In this document: positions 19,519-31,573 of the stretch, piece after piece
How the letters are laid out: every line of letters starts with the position of its first letter
Numbering within the stretch: position 1 is the first letter of the stretch
NCBI RefSeq assembly: GCF_002902725.1
Contig: NZ_PPRT01000007.1
Span: forward strand, 23,061 to 87,060
DNA from: Staphylococcus caprae
GTDB lineage: Bacteria; Bacillota; Bacilli; Staphylococcales; Staphylococcaceae
Direction of reading: 5' to 3'
DNA length: 64,000 nt
Made by a program: the position numbers and the translations under genes
The notes under the pieces: generated by a model
Database searches by the model: none
The model's input: only the letters and a program-made list of their open reading frames with translations
Told to the model about the DNA's origin: nothing

Positions 19519-19958
19519 ATGAAATTACATGAGTTAAAAGCAGCAGAAGGATCACGCCGTGTATGTAATCGTGTAGGTCGTGGTGCTGCAACTGGTAACG
19601 GTAAAACTAGTGGCCGTGGTCAAAAAGGTCAAAAAGCACGTTCAGGTGGTAAAGTAAGACCAGGATTTGAAGGTGGACAATTACCTTTATTCCGTCGTTT
19701 ACCAAAACGTGGTTTCACTAACATTAACCGTAAAGAATATGCTATTGTTAACTTAGACCAACTTAATAAATTTGAAGATGGTACTGAAGTAACTCCAGCT
19801 TTACTAGTAGAATCTGGTGTTGTTAAGAATGAAAAATCTGGTATCAAAGTACTAGGTAATGGTTCACTTGATAAAAAATTAACAGTGAAAGCTCATAAAT
19901 TCTCAGCTTCAGCAGCAGAAGCTATTGATGCTAAAGGTGGAGCACACGAGGTGATCTA

Positions 19959-19959
<1 letters not shown>
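19519..19959 (+). CDS. rplO: 50S ribosomal protein L15
   Basis: A late-assembly protein connecting several 23S domains. The 146-residue product carries the glycine/arginine-rich N-terminal extension ([27 protein letters not shown]) and [19 protein letters not shown]. Its stop codon overlaps the secY start by one base (TAATG), linking ribosome and translocon synthesis. Confidence 0.99.
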
Positions 19960-21916
<1,957 letters not shown>

Positions 21917-22106
21917 ATAGATCAACGATTTACGATCTATTTGCTAAGTGAATATTTGAGTGAAATTTAATAGAGTGAGTGACAAATAATGATTTGTAAT
22001 TCCCGTATTTTTGTTAAACTTATAATAACTAGTCACGAATAGATTCGTATTGTTAAGTTGTCTATTGACGATTACCTTACTATTGCAAAAAGGGGGAAGT
22101 TAATCA

Positions 22107-22325
22107 ATGGCTAAACAAGATGTAATTGAATTAGAAGGTACTGTATTAGATACTTTACCAAATGCAATGTTTAAAGTAGAATTAGAAAATGGTCATGAGA
22201 TTTTAGCGCATGTTAGTGGTAAAATCAGAATGAATTACATTCGTATTCTACCTGGCGACAAAGTAACTGTTGAGATGTCTCCGTATGATTTATCACGCGG
22301 TAGAATTACTTATCGTTATAAATAA
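22107..22325 (+). CDS. infA: Translation initiation factor IF-1
   Basis: A 72-residue OB-fold protein that binds the A site of the 30S subunit during initiation. It contains the family core [63 protein letters not shown] strong AAAAGGGGG site lies 10-12 bases before the ATG. The 190-base gap upstream, with a TATAAT hexamer at 22021, may hold an internal promoter. Confidence 0.98.
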   Translation: MAKQDVIELEGTVLDTLPNAMFKVELENGHEILAHVSGKIRMNYIRILPGDKVTVEMSPYDLSRGRITYRYK

Positions 22326-22344
22326 TCGTCACTCCATAATATAG

Positions 22345-22470
<126 letters not shown>

Positions 22471-22492
22471 TAAAAGAGAGGTGTAAATTAAT

Positions 22493-22858
22493 ATGGCACG
22501 TATTGCAGGAGTGGATATTCCACGTGAAAAGCGCATTGTTATCTCATTAACATACGTTTATGGTATCGGTACTTCAACTGCTAACAAAATCGTTGAAGAA
22601 GCAAACGTATCAGCAGATACTCGCGTTAAAGATTTAACTGATGACGAATTAGGTCGTATCCGTGAAGTTGTAGATAGCTACAAAGTAGAAGGTGACTTAC
22701 GTCGTGAACAAAACTTAAACATTAAACGTTTAATGGAAATTTCATCATACCGTGGTATTCGTCACCGTCGTGGCTTACCAGTTCGTGGTCAAAAAACTAA
22801 AAACAACGCACGTACTCGTAAAGGCCCGGTTAAAACAGTAGCTAATAAGAAAAAATAA
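22493..22858 (+). CDS. rpsM: 30S ribosomal protein S13
   Basis: S13 sits in the small-subunit head, bridges to the large subunit and contacts the P-site tRNA. The 121-residue product has [26 protein letters not shown] with the helix-two-turn-helix following, and the C-terminal [26 protein letters not shown] signature with a lysine-rich tail. Confidence 0.99.
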   Translation: MARIAGVDIPREKRIVISLTYVYGIGTSTANKIVEEANVSADTRVKDLTDDELGRIREVVDSYKVEGDLRREQNLNIKRLMEISSYRGIRHRRGLPVRGQKTKNNARTRKGPVKTVANKKK

Positions 22859-22879
22859 TAGGTAAAGGAGGCAAAAATA

Positions 22880-23269
22880 ATGGCACGTAAACAAGTATCT
22901 CGTAAACGTAGAGTGAAAAAGAATATTGAAAACGGTGTAGCACATATCCGTTCAACATTCAATAATACTATCGTAACTATCACTGATGAATTCGGTAATG
23001 CATTATCTTGGTCATCAGCTGGTGCATTAGGATTCAAAGGATCTAAAAAATCAACACCATTCGCAGCACAAATGGCTTCAGAAACAGCTTCTAAATCAGC
23101 TATGGAACATGGTTTAAAAACTGTAGAAGTAACAGTTAAAGGACCTGGACCAGGCCGTGAATCAGCTATCCGTGCATTACAATCTGCAGGATTAGAAGTA
23201 ACTGCAATTAGAGACGTTACTCCAGTACCTCACAACGGTTGTCGTCCACCAAAACGTCGTCGCGTCTAA
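22880..23269 (+). CDS. rpsK: 30S ribosomal protein S11
   Basis: S11 lines the platform near the mRNA exit. The 129-residue product includes [39 protein letters not shown] and the C-terminal [26 protein letters not shown] precedes the ATG; rpoA follows after 76 bases. Confidence 0.99.
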
Positions 23270-23345
23270 TTTAGGATTGTATTGTTACAGGTCACTGAGC
23301 AAACAGTTTAAATCTAGTCGACGTATTTAAGGAGGATATTTGTAA

Positions 23346-24290
23346 ATGATAGAAATTGAAAAACCTAGAATTGAGACAATTGAAATTAGTGAAGATGCTA
23401 AATTCGGTAAGTTCGTTGTTGAACCACTTGAACGTGGCTACGGTACTACACTAGGAAACTCCTTACGTCGTATCCTACTATCTTCGTTACCAGGTGCAGC
23501 CGTTAAGTACATCGAAATCGAAGGAGTTCTACACGAATTTTCAGCAGTAGACAATGTTGTAGAAGATGTTTCAACAATTATTATGAACATTAAAAAATTA
23601 GCATTAAAAATTTACTCTGAAGAAGATAAAACTCTTGAAATTGATGTTAAAGATGAAGGCGAAGTAACTGCAAGTGACATTACTCACGACAGCGATGTTG
23701 AGATTTTAAACCCAGAACTTAAAATCGCAACTGTGTCTAAAGGTGGACATCTTAAAGTGCGTCTTGTTGCTAATAAGGGTAGAGGTTACGCATTAGCTGA
23801 ACAAAATAATACTAGTGATTTACCAATTGGTGTAATTCCTGTTGATTCACTATACTCACCTGTAGAACGTGTTAACTACACAGTAGAAAACACACGTGTA
23901 GGTCAAAGTAGTGATTACGATAAATTAACTTTAGATGTTTGGACTAACGGTTCAATCACTCCACAAGAATCAGTTTCATTAGCAGCTAAAATAATGACTG
24001 AACACTTGAACATCTTTGTAGGTCTAACTGATGAAGCTCAAAATGCTGAAATCATGATCGAAAAAGAAGAAGATCAAAAAGAAAAAGTACTTGAAATGTC
24101 TATCGAAGAATTAGACTTATCTGTACGTTCTTACAACTGCTTAAAACGCGCAGGAATCAATTCTGTACAAGAGTTAGCTGATAAATCTGAAGCTGACATG
24201 ATGAAAGTGCGTAATTTAGGTCGTAAATCTCTAGAAGAAGTTAAATATAAATTAGAAGATTTAGGATTAGGATTAAGAAAAGAAGATTGA
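23346..24290 (+). CDS. rpoA: RNA polymerase subunit alpha
   Basis: Scaffold for RNA polymerase assembly and target of UP elements and activators. The 314-residue product has the N-terminal dimerisation domain ([28 protein letters not shown]) and a C-terminal DNA-binding domain ([26 protein letters not shown]...[22 protein letters not shown]), with an acidic linker near residues 235-245. GGAGG lies about a dozen bases before the ATG. Confidence 0.99.
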   Translation: MIEIEKPRIETIEISEDAKFGKFVVEPLERGYGTTLGNSLRRILLSSLPGAAVKYIEIEGVLHEFSAVDNVVEDVSTIIMNIKKLALKIYSEEDKTLEIDVKDEGEVTASDITHDSDVEILNPELKIATVSKGGHLKVRLVANKGRGYALAEQNNTSDLPIGVIPVDSLYSPVERVNYTVENTRVGQSSDYDKLTLDVWTNGSITPQESVSLAAKIMTEHLNIFVGLTDEAQNAEIMIEKEEDQKEKVLEMSIEELDLSVRSYNCLKRAGINSVQELADKSEADMMKVRNLGRKSLEEVKYKLEDLGLGLRKED

Positions 24291-24306
24291 TAAAGGAGGT
24301 TAACTC

Positions 24307-24675
24307 ATGGGTTACAGAAAATTAGGTCGTACTTCTGATCAACGTAAAGCAATGTTACGTGACTTAGCGACTTCTCTTATCGTAAGTGAACGTATTGAAA
24401 CTACAGAAGCTCGTGCTAAAGAAGTACGCAGTGTAGTAGAGAAATTAATCACTTTAGGTAAAAAAGGAGATTTAGCTTCTCGTCGTAATGCAGCTAAAAC
24501 TTTACGTAACGTTGAAATCTTAAATGAAGATGAATCAACACAAACTGCTCTTCAAAAATTATTCGGTGAAATCGCTGAACGTTATAATGAACGTCAAGGT
24601 GGTTACACTCGTATCCTTAAAGTAGGCCCTCGTCGTGGTGACGGTGCTGAATCAGTAATTATCGAATTAGTTTAA
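24307..24675 (+). CDS. rplQ: 50S ribosomal protein L17
   Basis: Last gene of the cluster; L17 lies near the tunnel exit. The 122-residue product starts [25 protein letters not shown] and ends [31 protein letters not shown]. It follows rpoA by 16 bases with AAGGAGG. Two or three hairpins downstream end the transcript. Confidence 0.99.
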   Translation: MGYRKLGRTSDQRKAMLRDLATSLIVSERIETTEARAKEVRSVVEKLITLGKKGDLASRRNAAKTLRNVEILNEDESTQTALQKLFGEIAERYNERQGGYTRILKVGPRRGDGAESVIIELV

Positions 24676-24684
24676 TTTAGGGAT

Positions 24685-24706
24685 TGAGACATTAAATTAT
24701 GTCTCA
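24685..24706 (+). terminator. Hairpin just after rplQ (attenuator or 3' processing hairpin)
   Basis: TGAGACAT (24685-24692) pairs perfectly with ATGTCTCA (24699-24706) over a 6-base loop. There is no good T-run after it, so it may protect the 3' end rather than terminate. Confidence 0.45.
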
Positions 24707-24801
24707 GTCACTTTACCTTAATAAATACACTTACTACTTATATATAAAGCAAATGAGTGCAACGATAATGTTTGCCACATACAAATATTGTCTAGCTCAG
24801 A
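24707..24801. other. Unassigned intergenic stretch downstream of the r-protein cluster
   Basis: AT-rich sequence between two hairpins. No gene is visible. The following GC-rich hairpin could be the end of a short independent transcript, but no clear promoter was found. Confidence 0.4.
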
Positions 24802-24871
24802 GTGCCCCATCTAACTAAATATTTCTTATAAGCGTGAACTCAACAATACGATGGGGTGCGCGCTTTTTTAT
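24802..24871 (+). terminator. Second hairpin with T-run
   Basis: GTGCCCCAT (24802-24810) pairs with ATGGGGTGC (24851-24859), allowing two G-U pairs, across a long loop. CGCGCTTTTTTATTT follows. It is a plausible main terminator of the cluster. Confidence 0.6.
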
Positions 24872-24873
24872 TT

Positions 24874-24910
24874 AAGCTATAGTCAGAGATTACTATAGCT
24901 TTTTTGTTTT
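24874..24910 (+). terminator. Third, strong terminator before ecfA1
   Basis: AAGCTATAGT (24874-24883) pairs perfectly with ACTATAGCTT (24892-24901) across an 8-base loop, followed by TTTTTGTTTTC. Confidence 0.85.
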
Positions 24911-25035
24911 CTTTTCTAATATAGAGAAATTCTAAGATTATCTGTGTGAAAAGAACGTATGTGATATACAGATAAATTGAATTATTGTAAAATATTTAAA
25001 GTAACGACAATATTTAACAGAAGGAGTTGTTTAGT

Positions 25036-25845
25036 GTGAATGAGCCAATGAATATCATTGAATTTAAAAGTGTATCTTTTCAATATCAAAGTGATTCTGC
25101 GTTCACATTAAATAACGTATCTTTTTCTGTTCCTATTGGAAAATGGACGTCGATTGTAGGTCATAATGGTTCTGGGAAGTCTACTATAGCTAAATTAATG
25201 GTAGGCATAGAAGAAGCTAACGAAGGTCAAATATTATTTAAAAATGAAAAAATAGACAATTCAAATATACATAAAATTAGAAATCAAATTGGTATTGTGT
25301 TTCAAAATCCAGATAATCAATTTGTCGGCTCAATTGTGAAATTTGATGTTGCTTTCGGTCTAGAAAATCATGCAGTCCCTCATGATGAGATGCACATTAA
25401 AGTAGATAAAGCATTATCAGAAGTAGACATGCTTAATAAAGCTGATTACGAGCCACATTCACTTTCTGGAGGTCAGAAACAACGTGTTGCGATAGCTGGT
25501 GTATTAGCGCTAAATCCATCTGTTATTATTTTAGATGAAGCAACAACTATGTTAGACCCTGATGCGAAAGTATCACTCTTAAATCTCGTACGTGAAGTGA
25601 AAGAAGATAATGAAGTAACAATCATTTCTATAACTCATGATTTAGACGAAGCGATGGAAGCTGATCATGTTATTGTTATGAATAAAGGAACTGTTTTTAA
25701 ACAGGATACACCTGAAGAAATATTTAAATATACTGATGAACTAACTTCTATTGGATTAGATTTACCTTTCTCTATGAAAATGAATCAACTACTAGGATTT
25801 GATTCATCATTTGTGACATACGAAGGGTTGGTCAAACGATTATGA
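25036..25845 (+). CDS. ecfA1: ECF transporter ATPase EcfA1
   Basis: One of the two ATPases of the energy-coupling module that powers several interchangeable S-components for vitamins and metals. The 269-residue product has Walker [10 protein letters not shown], the Q-loop [10 protein letters not shown], the ABC signature [17 protein letters not shown], and Walker [15 protein letters not shown] start at the GTG at 25036, nine bases after AAGGAG; a TTG abutting that site is unlikely. The stop overlaps the ecfA2 start by four bases. No S-component is encoded nearby, so this is a shared (group II) module. Confidence 0.95.
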   Translation: MNEPMNIIEFKSVSFQYQSDSAFTLNNVSFSVPIGKWTSIVGHNGSGKSTIAKLMVGIEEANEGQILFKNEKIDNSNIHKIRNQIGIVFQNPDNQFVGSIVKFDVAFGLENHAVPHDEMHIKVDKALSEVDMLNKADYEPHSLSGGQKQRVAIAGVLALNPSVIILDEATTMLDPDAKVSLLNLVREVKEDNEVTIISITHDLDEAMEADHVIVMNKGTVFKQDTPEEIFKYTDELTSIGLDLPFSMKMNQLLGFDSSFVTYEGLVKRL

Positions 25846-26702
25846 GTATTCAGTTAAATCATGTTAGCTATACTTATCAAAAAGGGACGCCATATGAATA
25901 TAATGCTATAGAAGATATATCTTTGATTTTGGAAAAAGGAAAGTATTACGCAATTATAGGACAAACAGGTAGTGGAAAATCTACCTTGATACAGCATCTT
26001 AATGCGTTATTAAAACCAACAAAAGGGTCAATTGAATTTGAGGATATTGAAATAACACATAAAACTAAGGATAAATATTTACGACCTATCCGTAAAAAGG
26101 TAGGCATTGTATTTCAATTCCCAGAATCTCAACTATTTGAAGATAGTGTAGAAAAAGAAATAGAATTTGGACCGAAAAACTTTAATATGGACTTAGAAAA
26201 AGCTAAAGAAAAGGCTTATCAATTATTACTTGATTTAGGATTTTCAAGAGATATCATGTCACTTTCTCCTTTTCAAATGTCAGGTGGACAAATGAGGAAA
26301 ATTGCAATTGTATCTATTTTGGCTATGGATCCAGAAGTTATTATATTGGATGAACCAACAGCTGGCTTGGACCCTCAAAGTAAAGAGCAGATTATGACTC
26401 TTATTAAGCGAATTCAAGTGGAAGAAAATAAGACGATTATTTTAGTCTCACATGATATGAATGATGTTTCGCGATATGCTGATGAAGTTGTTGTATTAAG
26501 TAATGGTAGGGTAGCTGAACAATCAGAACCTAGAGAACTATTTAAAAATACAGATAAGTTAGCTGAGTGGCATATTACGCTACCAAACATTATTAGATTA
26601 CAAATAGATTTTGAGCACAAGTATCAAATATCCTTACCTAAACTAGCTTTAAATGAAGAGGAGTTTATTGAGATGTATAAGGAGTGGCAAAATGAAAAAT
26701 AA
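25842..26702 (+). CDS. ecfA2: ECF transporter ATPase EcfA2
   Basis: The second ATPase, which forms a heterodimer with EcfA1. The 286-residue product shows Walker [11 protein letters not shown]-loop FQFPESQLF, the variant ABC signature [17 protein letters not shown], Walker [14 protein letters not shown], and the switch histidine in VSHDMNDV. The FQFPE Q-loop and the signature MSGGQ are the usual differences from EcfA1. It overlaps ecfA1 by four bases and ecfT by 11. Confidence 0.95.
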   Translation: MSIQLNHVSYTYQKGTPYEYNAIEDISLILEKGKYYAIIGQTGSGKSTLIQHLNALLKPTKGSIEFEDIEITHKTKDKYLRPIRKKVGIVFQFPESQLFEDSVEKEIEFGPKNFNMDLEKAKEKAYQLLLDLGFSRDIMSLSPFQMSGGQMRKIAIVSILAMDPEVIILDEPTAGLDPQSKEQIMTLIKRIQVEENKTIILVSHDMNDVSRYADEVVVLSNGRVAEQSEPRELFKNTDKLAEWHITLPNIIRLQIDFEHKYQISLPKLALNEEEFIEMYKEWQNEK

Positions 26703-27498
26703 ATTAATCATTGGACGCTATCTCCCAAATCATTCGACTGTACATCATCTTGATCCTAGAGCAAAGCTCATATTTGTCTTTGTGTTTATAATATTTATTT
26801 TCTTTTGTCATTCGTTTGGCACATACGCTTGGATATTTTTACTTATCATTATATCTATGAAATTGGCTAAAATCCCATTCGGATTTCTAATGAAAGGGCT
26901 CACGCCTATCTTTTTCTTCTTAATATTTACTTTTTTAATGCATATCTTATTTACTAATGGAGGAAAGACACTTTTACATTGGGGTTTCTTTACAATAGAG
27001 TCTAATGGAGTGATAGAAGGAATTTACATTTCATTACGTCTTATCTTTATAGTGATGATTGCGACAATTATGACGCTTTCGACAAGTCCTATAGATTTAA
27101 CTGATGCCTTTGAAAAGTTATTAGCACCATTGAAATGGGTTAAGATTCCCGTTCATCAATTGAGTATGATGATGTCTATCGCGCTAAGGTTTATACCTAC
27201 TTTAATGGATGAATTGGAAAAAATTATTTTAGCTCAAAAATCAAGAGGGTCTGAAATAAGTTCAGGGAGTATTGTGACACGCATTAAAGCATTTATCCCT
27301 CTTATGGTTCCATTGTTTATTTCTGCCTTTCAAAGAGCGGAAGAATTAGCAATAGCTATGGAAGTAAGGGGCTATGATATGAATGTTAAACGAACTAGTT
27401 ACAGATTACTACAATGGCGATTAAAAGACACGATAACGTTAATTCTATTAATACCAATTGGACTTATCTTATTTATTATTAAATACACAGGAGTGTAA
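26692..27498 (+). CDS. ecfT: ECF transporter transmembrane protein EcfT
   Basis: The membrane scaffold that joins the ATPase pair to exchangeable S-components. The 268-residue product has several membrane helices and, in its long cytoplasmic coupling helices, the two short Ala-x-x-x-Arg-Gly motifs: AQKSRG and AMEVRG. The ATG at 26692 lies inside the end of ecfA2 behind AAGGAG; an earlier in-frame codon would remove that site. The next gene, truA, begins three bases after its stop. Confidence 0.95.
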   Translation: MKNKLIIGRYLPNHSTVHHLDPRAKLIFVFVFIIFIFFCHSFGTYAWIFLLIIISMKLAKIPFGFLMKGLTPIFFFLIFTFLMHILFTNGGKTLLHWGFFTIESNGVIEGIYISLRLIFIVMIATIMTLSTSPIDLTDAFEKLLAPLKWVKIPVHQLSMMMSIALRFIPTLMDELEKIILAQKSRGSEISSGSIVTRIKAFIPLMVPLFISAFQRAEELAIAMEVRGYDMNVKRTSYRLLQWRLKDTITLILLIPIGLILFIIKYTGV

Positions 27499-27501
27499 AC
27501 A

Positions 27502-28305
27502 TTGCGAATTTTAGTAGAAATTGCATATCAGGGTAATCAATTCCTTGGCTTTCAAATTCAACAGCAGGGGAGAACAGTACAACAACAATTTGAAAAGATT
27601 CTTAAACGTATGCACAAGCGTCATGTACGAATACATCCTACAAGTCGTACGGACAGAGGCGTGCATGCGTATCAACAATTCTTTCATTTTGACACTGAGT
27701 TAAATATTGATAATCAACAATGGCAATATGCGATGAATCGTTTCTTACCTAATGATATTTACGTTAAAAGCGTTCAAACAGTAGATGAAAACTTTCATTG
27801 TAGATATGACTGTGTAGGTAAAAGATATCGATATAAAGTCTATCAAGGCGCACATCGTGATCCGTTTAAAAGTGGTCTCGAAACATTTATCGATAATGAT
27901 TTAGATTTAGCTAAAATGAATGAAGCGGCTCATCATTTTATTGGAACACATGATTTTACAGGTTTTTGTTCTCAGAAAACTGAAGTGGAAAGCAAAGTGA
28001 GAACTCTATATCAAAGTGAAGTGGTTCAAACTGAAGCAGGTTTTGATTATGTGGTTACTGGTTCAGGATTTCTCTATAACATGGTTCGTGTTCTTGTAGC
28101 ATTTTTAATAGAGGTGGGAAAAGGGAAGCGACAACCTGACGAGGTTCCACAACTACTTGAAGAAAAAAATAGAAACAATGTACCTTTCACTGCCCCCTCA
28201 GAAGGACTCTATTTAGAAAAGGTTTACCTATCACCAGAATCACTTAAGGAAGAGTTTGGAAATGATATTAAAATACATCTTAAAAAATCGTTGGAAAATG
28301 ATTGA
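27502..28305 (+). CDS. truA: tRNA pseudouridine(38-40) synthase
   Basis: Converts uridines 38-40 of the anticodon arm to pseudouridine. The 267-residue product has the catalytic aspartate D51 in SRTDRGVHA, the RYRYKVY strand, and the C-terminal [22 protein letters not shown] motif. It starts at TTG with AGGAG eight bases before it. It closes the ecfA1-ecfA2-ecfT-truA operon, an arrangement found across Firmicutes. Confidence 0.96.
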   Translation: MRILVEIAYQGNQFLGFQIQQQGRTVQQQFEKILKRMHKRHVRIHPTSRTDRGVHAYQQFFHFDTELNIDNQQWQYAMNRFLPNDIYVKSVQTVDENFHCRYDCVGKRYRYKVYQGAHRDPFKSGLETFIDNDLDLAKMNEAAHHFIGTHDFTGFCSQKTEVESKVRTLYQSEVVQTEAGFDYVVTGSGFLYNMVRVLVAFLIEVGKGKRQPDEVPQLLEEKNRNNVPFTAPSEGLYLEKVYLSPESLKEEFGNDIKIHLKKSLEND

Positions 28306-28311
28306 ATGTCA

Positions 28312-28340
28312 TTGACAAAAGCATTGTGAAATTATAAGAT
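28312..28340 (+). promoter_or_regulatory. rplM-rpsI promoter
   Basis: A consensus -35 TTGACA (28312-28317), an exact 17-bp spacer, and -10 TAAGAT (28335-28340). It lies immediately after truA, so rplM-rpsI are not dependent on the ecf operon. Confidence 0.85.
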
Positions 28341-28347
28341 TATTAAC

Positions 28348-28555
28348 GGTATTGTTTTATATCACCCCACGATAAGCCCCGGAAACTTATTGTGTTACTA
28401 GATATATAAGCAAAGCAGAACAACAGTTAACAAAATAAATGAAAACTTACGCTTTTAAATCGTAACAATAATTAAAATTGTGCGTTGAATGATCATAGGT
28501 TCGAATGTGATCAATTGACAAAACAATTAAGAACGAAGCATTTATTTTTAGGAGG
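28348..28555 (+). ncRNA. Long structured 5' leader of rplM-rpsI (L13-leader candidate)
   Basis: A leader of about 215 bases. The clearest hairpin is CACGATAAG (28368-28376) with CTTATTGTG (28386-28394) around CCCCGGAAA. A second possible stem lies at about 28485-28515 (TTGAATGATCAT / ATGTGATCAA). Autoregulatory L13 leader RNAs are known in Bacillales; that this is one is an inference from position and structure. Confidence 0.5.
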
Positions 28556-28564
28556 ACAATTATT

Positions 28565-29002
28565 ATGCGTCAAACATTTATGGCAAATGAATCAAACATT
28601 GAGCGCAAATGGTATGTTATTGATGCTGAAGGCCAAACATTAGGTCGTTTATCATCTGAAGTAGCTGCTATCTTACGCGGTAAAAATAAAGTAACTTATA
28701 CACCACACGTTGACACTGGTGATTACGTAATCATCATCAATGCATCTAAAATCGAATTCACTGGTAATAAAGAACAAGATAAAATGTACTATCGCCACTC
28801 AAATCACCCAGGTGGTTTAAAATCAATCACAGCTGGTGAATTAAGAAGAACTAACCCAGAACGTTTATTAGAAACTTCTATTAAAGGTATGTTACCAAGT
28901 TCACGTTTAGGTGAAAAACAAGGTAAAAAATTATTTGTATATGGTGGCGCTGAACATCCACACGCTGCACAACAACCAGAAAACTACGAGTTACGTGGTT
29001 AA
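28565..29002 (+). CDS. rplM: 50S ribosomal protein L13
   Basis: An early-assembly protein of the large subunit. The 145-residue product contains [50 protein letters not shown] and the [29 protein letters not shown] signature. AGGAGG precedes it; an alternative start at the Met of MANES cannot be excluded. It is cotranscribed with rpsI. Confidence 0.98.
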   Translation: MRQTFMANESNIERKWYVIDAEGQTLGRLSSEVAAILRGKNKVTYTPHVDTGDYVIIINASKIEFTGNKEQDKMYYRHSNHPGGLKSITAGELRRTNPERLLETSIKGMLPSSRLGEKQGKKLFVYGGAEHPHAAQQPENYELRG

Positions 29003-29021
29003 TTAGAAGGAGGAAATTACA

Positions 29022-29414
29022 TTGGCACAAGTTGAATATAAAGGTACAGGCCGTCGTAAAAACTCAGTAGCACGTGTACGTTTAGTACCAGGTGAAGGTA
29101 ACATTACAGTTAACAACCGTGACGTACGTGACTACTTACCATTTGAATCATTAATCTTAGACTTAAACCAACCATTCGATGTTACTGAAACTAAAGGTAA
29201 CTATGACGTTTTAGTAAACGTTCACGGTGGTGGTTTCACAGGACAAGCTCAAGCTATCCGTCACGGAATTGCTCGTGCATTATTAGAAGCTGACCCTGAA
29301 TACAGAGGTTCTTTAAAACGCGCTGGATTACTTACTCGTGACCCACGTATGAAAGAACGTAAAAAACCAGGTCTTAAAAAAGCTCGTCGTTCTCCTCAAT
29401 TCTCAAAACGTTAA
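29022..29414 (+). CDS. rpsI: 30S ribosomal protein S9
   Basis: Its C-terminal tail reaches the P-site tRNA anticodon. The 130-residue product begins (TTG start, AAGGAGG) [23 protein letters not shown] and contains [24 protein letters not shown]. It ends with the conserved [25 protein letters not shown] strong terminator follows 18 bases on. Confidence 0.99.
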   Translation: MAQVEYKGTGRRKNSVARVRLVPGEGNITVNNRDVRDYLPFESLILDLNQPFDVTETKGNYDVLVNVHGGGFTGQAQAIRHGIARALLEADPEYRGSLKRAGLLTRDPRMKERKKPGLKKARRSPQFSKR

Positions 29415-29432
29415 TTTTGGCGAACACACATC

Positions 29433-29466
29433 AACACTTCCCATTATTTGGGAAGTGTTTTTTTAT
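29433..29466 (+). terminator. rplM-rpsI terminator
   Basis: AACACTTCCC (29433-29442) pairs perfectly with GGGAAGTGTT (29450-29459), followed by TTTTTTTAT. Confidence 0.95.
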
Positions 29467-29520
29467 GTTATTACAATGATGATGAGACTAACTATAAAGT
29501 TCCCAACCTCAAAATATTAT

Positions 29521-30252
29521 CTATTTTTTCGTGACGTTTTCGACAACTTCTGTCATATCTTCATGTATGACTAAGTCAGCACTTTGATCATACGGTGTGT
29601 GATCTCTATTGATAATTACTAAATTGTCACCTTTAAATTCTGAAACAAAGCCTGCTGCTGGCTGTACTACGAGTGATGAACCTAGAACAATGAGTGTATA
29701 AGCTTTTTGTATTTTTTCTAAAGCTTTGAATACTGTGTTTTGATTCAACATTTCCCCGTATAATACAATATCAGGTCGTATAATCTGGCCACACTTTTCA
29801 CAATATCGAATGTGATTGTCCATCACTTGAGATTTTGAGTATTCATTGTAGCAATTGATACAGTAAAAACGATTTAAAGTGCCATGTAATTCATCAACAT
29901 GTTGACTACCTGCATCTGTATGTAAGCCATCAATATTTTGAGTAATAACACCTAAAGATTGACCTTCATGTTCTAATTCTGCAATCCATTGATGTACAAT
30001 ATTTGGTTTTTTATCTGCAATTAATAATCTTTTATGATAAAAATCAATAAAACTTTCTTTGTCATCATTTAAATGATCTACACTTAGTAAATACTCTGGA
30101 GATTGTCCATCTTTTGAAATCTCATCAAATAGACCACCCATTGAGCGGAAATCAGGAATACCACTTGCTACAGATACGCCTGCCCCAGTGAAAAATACAA
30201 TTTTTTCGGATTCTTCTATCATTTCTCTTAATCGTTGAATTTCCATATCCAT
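29521..30252 (-). CDS. NAD-dependent protein deacylase, Sir2/CobB family
   Basis: A sirtuin that removes acyl groups from lysines using NAD+ in the cytoplasm. The 243-residue product shows the NAD-binding GAGVSVASGIPDFRS, the TQNIDGLH motif, the catalytic histidine in DELHGT, and two zinc CXXC pairs (CINC and CEKC). GSSLVVQPA and VIINRDHTP line the cofactor site. It is the only gene of its transcript, divergent from lacR, and starts behind GAGGTG. Which acyl group is preferred cannot be told. Confidence 0.93.
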   Translation of the reverse strand: MDMEIQRLREMIEESEKIVFFTGAGVSVASGIPDFRSMGGLFDEISKDGQSPEYLLSVDHLNDDKESFIDFYHKRLLIADKKPNIVHQWIAELEHEGQSLGVITQNIDGLHTDAGSQHVDELHGTLNRFYCINCYNEYSKSQVMDNHIRYCEKCGQIIRPDIVLYGEMLNQNTVFKALEKIQKAYTLIVLGSSLVVQPAAGFVSEFKGDNLVIINRDHTPYDQSADLVIHEDMTEVVENVTKK

Positions 30253-30504
30253 AGAATCACCTCAGTTTTTAAATTTCTTTTTAACTAATCGAAAACTGTT
30301 CGTTTTCACCACAAATAATTTATAAGTGAATATCAAGTTTCCGTGTTATGATTTTTGTAGCAACATATTTACATAATTGATTACTTTATCATTTTAAAGT
30401 ATTTAAAGTGTGTTATAAAATTATATTAAGACATTAGAAAAGTAAATTAAAGTTAAAACAAATTAAGTATGTAAATGACGTTATCGTAGGAAGTGGATAT
30501 AGAT

Positions 30505-31260
30505 ATGAACAAATATGATAGGCTAGACGAAATTACAAAACTTGTTAATAAAAGAGGGACTGTTAGAACAAATGAAATTGTAGAAGATTTAAATGTATCA
30601 GATATGACAGTTCGTCGTGATTTAGCAGAGTTGGAAGAGAAAGGTGTGCTTACTAAGATTCATGGTGGCGCACGTAGTAATTCTGCATTTCAATATAAGG
30701 AGATGTCCCACCAGGAAAAACATACGCACTACATTGAGGAAAAGAGATATATAGCTAAAAAAGCTGTTGCGTTGATTGAGGATGGAGATACTATATTTTT
30801 AGGTCCTGGTACGACTGTTCAAAAGTTAGCTGAAGAAATTAATCATCATACGCTCACAGTTATCACAAATTGTTTGCCAGTTTTTAAAATTCTAATGAAA
30901 AAACAGAGTCTACATTTTAGAGTGTATTTGTTGGGTGGAGAAATGAGAGATTTAACTGAAGCATTTGTGGGAGAGATGACGAATCAATTATTAAATAACT
31001 TGCGATTTAGTAAGATGTTTTTTAGTAGTAATGGAGTTAAAGATGGCGTTGCGATGACTTCATCAATGGATGAAGCTTATACCCAACATCTAGCATTAGA
31101 TCATTCAATTGAGAAATATTTACTTATTGATTCTTCGAAAATAGGGAAAGATGATTTCTCTTCTTTCTGTGAATTGAAAGAATTAAATGCAGTATTAATG
31201 GATAAAAATGATTTGGAAAAGACAGAACAAGTTGAAAAATATGTTGAAGTCATAGACTAA
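30505..31260 (+). CDS. lacR: Lactose operon repressor LacR, DeoR family
   Basis: The repressor of the tagatose-6-phosphate pathway; the known inducer in staphylococci is tagatose 6-phosphate. The 251-residue product has the N-terminal DeoR helix-turn-helix ([36 protein letters not shown]) and a C-terminal sugar-phosphate isomerase-like sensor with [13 protein letters not shown] prefer the ATG at 30505, giving [10 protein letters not shown] as in other LacR proteins, over a GTG twelve bases upstream that coincides with the GGAAGTGG ribosome binding site. It ends in its own strong terminator before lacA. Confidence 0.95.
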   Translation: MNKYDRLDEITKLVNKRGTVRTNEIVEDLNVSDMTVRRDLAELEEKGVLTKIHGGARSNSAFQYKEMSHQEKHTHYIEEKRYIAKKAVALIEDGDTIFLGPGTTVQKLAEEINHHTLTVITNCLPVFKILMKKQSLHFRVYLLGGEMRDLTEAFVGEMTNQLLNNLRFSKMFFSSNGVKDGVAMTSSMDEAYTQHLALDHSIEKYLLIDSSKIGKDDFSSFCELKELNAVLMDKNDLEKTEQVEKYVEVID

Positions 31261-31322
31261 CACTTAAAACTTAATAAAATATAGTTTAAGAGAAAGTGCT
31301 CTTATACCTCGTCAACCTCTAT

Positions 31323-31376
31323 GGAGCGGAAAGTGAAATCATTCTACAAGAATGAGATTTCACTCTCCGCTCCTTT
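31323..31376 (+). terminator. lacR terminator
   Basis: An 18-base stem with one mismatch, GGAGCGGAAAGTGAAATC (31323-31340) against GATTTCACTCTCCGCTCC (31355-31372), followed by TTTT. It separates lacR from the structural genes. Confidence 0.93.
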
Positions 31377-31419
31377 TCTGTTGATTTAAAGGAGTAGTTT
31401 AAACAATAAGTTCACTAAA

Positions 31420-31435
31420 TGTTTGAAATCAAACA
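31420..31435. promoter_or_regulatory. Palindromic operator candidate for LacR
   Basis: TGTTTGA-AA-TCAAACA is a perfect 7+7 palindrome lying about 30 bases before the -35 box. Further TCAAACAAACA and AAACAGTATTTG words follow. DeoR-type repressors bind such TTTG/CAAA repeats. Binding by LacR is inferred. Confidence 0.6.
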
Positions 31436-31464
31436 TCAAACAAACAAAATACAAACAGTATTTG

Positions 31465-31493
31465 TTGATTTATTGTTGTGTAGTGTTTATAAT
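31465..31493 (+). promoter_or_regulatory. lacABCDFEG promoter
   Basis: -35 TTGATT (31465-31470), a 17-bp spacer, and a perfect -10 TATAAT (31488-31493). It lies 80 bases before lacA, between the operator candidate and the cre-like site. Confidence 0.85.
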
Positions 31494-31508
31494 TTAAACA
31501 TAGTTAAT

Positions 31509-31522
31509 TGAAAGCGCTTTTC
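31509..31522. promoter_or_regulatory. cre-like site for CcpA catabolite repression
   Basis: TGAAAGCGCTTTTC keeps the TGAAANCGNT core of the catabolite-responsive element and lies just downstream of the transcription start, the usual place for a roadblock. Two of the 14 consensus positions fail. TTGAAAGC (31508-31515) is also mirrored by GCTTTCAA (31542-31549), so the leader can fold into a hairpin. Confidence 0.65.
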
Positions 31523-31573
31523 TCTCATTCATTTATTTAGTGCTTTCAAAATCATTTTAAAAGGAGACTTAAA

